From: an uncultured Acidimicrobiales bacterium
GTDB lineage: Bacteria; Actinomycetota; Acidimicrobiia; Acidimicrobiales; Iamiaceae
Direction of reading: 5' to 3'
Assembly (NCBI GenBank): GCA_937926025.1
Contig: CALANQ010000001.1
Location: 1-7,975 of the forward strand
DNA length: 7,975 bases
The translations under genes were made by a program, and so were the position numbers. Below the pieces are notes generated by a model, which worked only from the letters and a program-made list of their open reading frames with translations, had not been told where the DNA came from and did no database searches. Shown here one piece after another: positions 5,584 to 7,975 of the stretch (position 1 is the stretch's first letter; each line of letters opens with the position of its first letter).

Positions 5584-7975
5584 TGCTCCGGGTCCGCAGC
5601 GGATCCACCGACCAGACCAGCGACGTGGTGGCCACCGTGGAGCCGACCCACACGGTCGACGAGCTCCGCCGGGCGCTCGCCGCCCAGCCGGGCGTCGGCC
5701 CGGGGCCCTCGCTGGTGCGGGCCGCGTCCGGCGCGGTGCTGGACCCGCAGGCGTCGCTGGCCGAGGTCGGCCTGGTGTCGGGGGAGGAGCTCATCGTCGG
5801 CGAGCAGCGGCCGGGCTTCGCGCCGCCGGCCACCGACGCCGTGGTCCGGATCGAGGCCATCGGCGGACCGGCGTCGGGCTGGCGCATCGAGCTGGGCCCG
5901 GGGACGTACACGCTGGGGCGGCCGTGGAGCCGAGGCGAGGACGATCCGAGCTACCGCGCCATCCCCGACGCCGCCGTGTCCCGCGCCCACGTGGCGGTGG
6001 TGGTCGGCCACGACCTGTCCGTGACCCTGCGGGAGAACCCCGACGCCACCAACCCGCTGCTGGTGGACGGCGAGCGGCCCGAGGGGCCGGTGGTGGTGGA
6101 CGAGCAGGTGGAGGTCCGCCTCGGCGACTCCGTGCTGGTGTGCCGACCGGTCGATGCCGCACCGCCCGCCCGCATCGACCAGCTGGGCCAGGTGGCGTTC
6201 CACCGCACGCCGCTGCGCCCCGCCCGCCCCGAGGAGGTGGTGATCCCGCCGCTGACCAAGGTGCCCGGGGTGCCCGAGCCGGCCCGGTTCTCCTGGCTGG
6301 CGTCGGCGGCCCCGCTGCTGGGCGGCGTGCTGATGGCGGCCGCCCTGCAGGAGCCCCGGTTCCTGATCTTCGTCCTGCTCGCCCCGATGACCGGCGCGGC
6401 CGGGTACTTCGAGAACCGCAAGCGCACCCGGGAGCGCCACGAGCGCGAGCTGGCGGCGTTCGACAAGCGCTTCGAGGAGCGAGAGGAGGCGTACGCCGCG
6501 GCCTACGCCGAGGAGGAGACGGCCCGCCTCGCCGCCGCGCCCGACATCGCCGATCTGCGTCGCCGGGCGGAGCGGCGGGACCGCACGCTGTGGTCCCGGG
6601 GCCGGGACATCCCGGAGTTCCTGGTGCTGCGGGCCGGGACCGGGCCGGCCGAGCCCCACATCAAGGCCGATTTCTCCCGCGACGGCGACGAGGACCTGGT
6701 GGGCCGGCTCGAGGCCCAGGCGGAGCGCTACGCCCACTTCGAACGGGTGCCGGTCACCATGGCCCTGGCCGACCTGGGCGTGGTGGGCATCCACGGCGCC
6801 CGTCGGGAGGTGGCCGCGCTCGCCAAGGGCCTGCTCCTCCAGGCGGTCTGCCTGCACAGCCCCGAGGACCTGGTGGTGGTGGGAGCGGCCTCGCCGGAGA
6901 TGGATCTGATCCGCTGGTTGCGCTGGGTGCCCCACACCCACGCCACCGGCTCGCCCATCGGCGGTTCCCACCTGGCCACGGACCAGCGGGGGGCCGACCG
7001 GCTCCTGCAGGCGGTGCTCGACGTCGCCGAGTTCCGGTCGCTCGGCTCGGGGCACGGCGTCGACCGGCGCTGGCCGTGGATGCTGGTGGTCATCGACCGG
7101 TCGATGGAACCGGATCCGCACCTGGTGGCCCAGGTCCTGGACCGCTCCCGTGACACGGGGATCTCGGTGCTGTGGCTGAGCGAGACGGCCGACCGGGTGC
7201 CGCCGCAGTGCCGTGCCGTGGCCGAGCTGGCCGACCGCACGGAGGGCGGCGCCGAGCAGCTGTCGAAGCTCTGGTTCACGGACCCCGAGACGCCCACCGA
7301 GTGGTTCTCCGCCGACGGCGTCGACCAGTCGCTCCCCGACACCATCGCCCGCTCGCTGGCGCCTCTGCGCGATGCCTCGTCGGCCACGTCGACGTCCTCC
7401 ATCCCCCGGGTGGTCCCGCTGTTCGCCGCCCACGGCATCGACGAGGTCACGCCCGGGTGGATCCAGCAGGAGTGGGCGGTGGACCGCCGGGGGGAGGGGG
7501 GCTACGCGCTGCAGTCGGTGGTGGGGACCACGGCGGACGGCCCGCTGGTGCTGGACCTGGTGTCCGACGGCCCCCACGGCCTGATCGGCGGCACCTCCGG
7601 CGCCGGCAAGAGCGAGCTCATCGGCGCGCTGGTGGCGGGACTCGTGGCGTTCCAGTCGCCGAAGGACCTGAGCCTGCTCTTCATCGACTTCAAGGGCGGC
7701 TCGGCCAGCGAGGTGTTCAAGGACCTGCCGCACATCTCGGGCCGCGTCACCGACCTCGACGAGTCCCTGGCCCTGCGGGCCCAGGTGTCGCTGCGGGCGG
7801 AGCTGCGCCGCCGGGTCGCCCTGTTCAGCGACCGCTCGGTGAAGGACATGGCCGACATGCGCCGCCTGCACCCCGACGAGGCGCCGCCCTCGCTGGTGAT
7901 CGTCATCGACGAGTTCGCCACGTTGGTCAAGCAGCTCCCCGAGTTCGTCGCCGACATCATCGACATCGCCCAGCG
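5574..7975 (+). CDS. EssC/EccC-like FtsK/SpoIIIE ATPase with N-terminal ubiquitin-like and FHA domains (3' truncated by window edge)
   Basis: The frame is open from GTG 5574 to the window end, giving 800 codons with no stop. Residues 3-76 resemble the ubiquitin-like fold of YukD/EccD proteins (final motif LAEVGLVSGEELIVG). An FHA domain follows (about 85-200) with LGR (114-116), SRAHV (136-140) and Asn160, the residues expected for phosphothreonine binding. Two membrane helices (about 242-258 and 263-279) are followed by a charged, probably helical segment (280-335). Next come the conserved LWSRGRDIPEFLVLRAGTG stretch, an ATPase-like domain without Walker motifs (about 400-600), and the first true FtsK domain. 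That domain has Walker A GGTSGAGKS (672-680, Lys679), FIDFKGG, and Walker B VIVIDEFATL with Asp779-Glu780. This order matches the membrane motor of type VII secretion systems, which drives export of WXG100-type substrates. Family members usually have further ATPase domains, so several hundred residues probably lie beyond the edge. The FHA domain suggests control by a Ser/Thr kinase not seen here. Confidence 0.93.
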   Translation, partial: MHLMLRVRSGSTDQTSDVVATVEPTHTVDELRRALAAQPGVGPGPSLVRAASGAVLDPQASLAEVGLVSGEELIVGEQRPGFAPPATDAVVRIEAIGGPASGWRIELGPGTYTLGRPWSRGEDDPSYRAIPDAAVSRAHVAVVVGHDLSVTLRENPDATNPLLVDGERPEGPVVVDEQVEVRLGDSVLVCRPVDAAPPARIDQLGQVAFHRTPLRPARPEEVVIPPLTKVPGVPEPARFSWLASAAPLLGGVLMAAALQEPRFLIFVLLAPMTGAAGYFENRKRTRERHERELAAFDKRFEEREEAYAAAYAEEETARLAAAPDIADLRRRAERRDRTLWSRGRDIPEFLVLRAGTGPAEPHIKADFSRDGDEDLVGRLEAQAERYAHFERVPVTMALADLGVVGIHGARREVAALAKGLLLQAVCLHSPEDLVVVGAASPEMDLIRWLRWVPHTHATGSPIGGSHLATDQRGADRLLQAVLDVAEFRSLGSGHGVDRRWPWMLVVIDRSMEPDPHLVAQVLDRSRDTGISVLWLSETADRVPPQCRAVAELADRTEGGAEQLSKLWFTDPETPTEWFSADGVDQSLPDTIARSLAPLRDASSATSTSSIPRVVPLFAAHGIDEVTPGWIQQEWAVDRRGEGGYALQSVVGTTADGPLVLDLVSDGPHGLIGGTSGAGKSELIGALVAGLVAFQSPKDLSLLFIDFKGGSASEVFKDLPHISGRVTDLDESLALRAQVSLRAELRRRVALFSDRSVKDMADMRRLHPDEAPPSLVIVIDEFATLVKQLPEFVADIIDIAQ

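Noticed and set aside
3161..5911. Very long open frame (916 codons) on the minus strand
   Set aside because: It is antisense to the transglutaminase-like gene and spans the boundary into the motor gene. Its translation is rich in Gly, Arg, His, Pro and Ala with no domain motifs. Long antisense open frames are common in DNA with GC-rich third positions.
5517..7871. 784-codon open frame on the minus strand
   Set aside because: It is antisense to the Ubl-FHA-FtsK gene, whose + strand frame has clear FHA, Walker A and Walker B motifs. The antisense translation is low in complexity and shows no recognisable domain.
1..7975. tRNA, rRNA, CRISPR, insertion sequence or attachment-site signals
   Set aside because: Coding sequence covers almost the whole window. 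I saw no cloverleaf, no regularly spaced direct repeats, no transposase motifs and no terminal inverted repeats.

Overview
This window looks like chromosomal DNA of a high-GC Gram-positive bacterium (Actinomycetota). By eye the G+C content is above 70% and codon third positions are almost all G or C. The gene families match actinobacterial secretion and cell-envelope loci. An origin in a deep-branching class such as Acidimicrobiia is possible, but that is only an impression.

Five protein genes lie on the + strand and fill nearly the whole window. In order they are: (1) the 3' part of a secreted or surface protein with tandem fibronectin type III (FN3) domains and a Cys-containing C-terminal module (1-1136); (2) a MoxR-family AAA+ ATPase (1156-2124); (3) a membrane-anchored DUF58 protein (2127-3305); (4) a polytopic membrane protein with an external transglutaminase-like domain and a DUF4129-like cytoplasmic tail (3305-5548); and (5) the 5' 800 codons of a Ubl-FHA-TM-FtsK/SpoIIIE ATPase of the EssC/EccC type (5574 to the window edge). 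Gaps are 19 nt, 2 nt, a 1-nt overlap and 25 nt. No terminator or promoter is visible between the genes, so this is best read as one operon whose two ends lie outside the window.

The EssC/EccC-like ATPase points to a type VII secretion (T7SS)-like locus. It combines an N-terminal ubiquitin-like/FHA regulatory part, two membrane segments, a degenerate ATPase-like domain and an intact first FtsK ATPase domain. The other genes would be accessory envelope factors: MoxR+DUF58 as a chaperone/adaptor pair, the transglutaminase-like protein as a membrane scaffold, and the FN3 protein as a surface component. No WXG100 substrate gene is inside the window, so the secretion assignment rests on gene 5 and on context.

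The most striking observation is that the transglutaminase-like domain has lost its catalytic Cys (Gly490) and His (Glu531) and keeps only the Asp (Asp547). The DUF58 protein also lacks a recognisable MIDAS metal-binding motif. Two modules often read as enzymatic or metal-dependent therefore look repurposed as structural or binding parts. At the junction between genes 4 and 5 there is also a 12-codon mini-ORF that shares bases with the stop codon before it and a candidate start codon after it; this could act as a translational relay.
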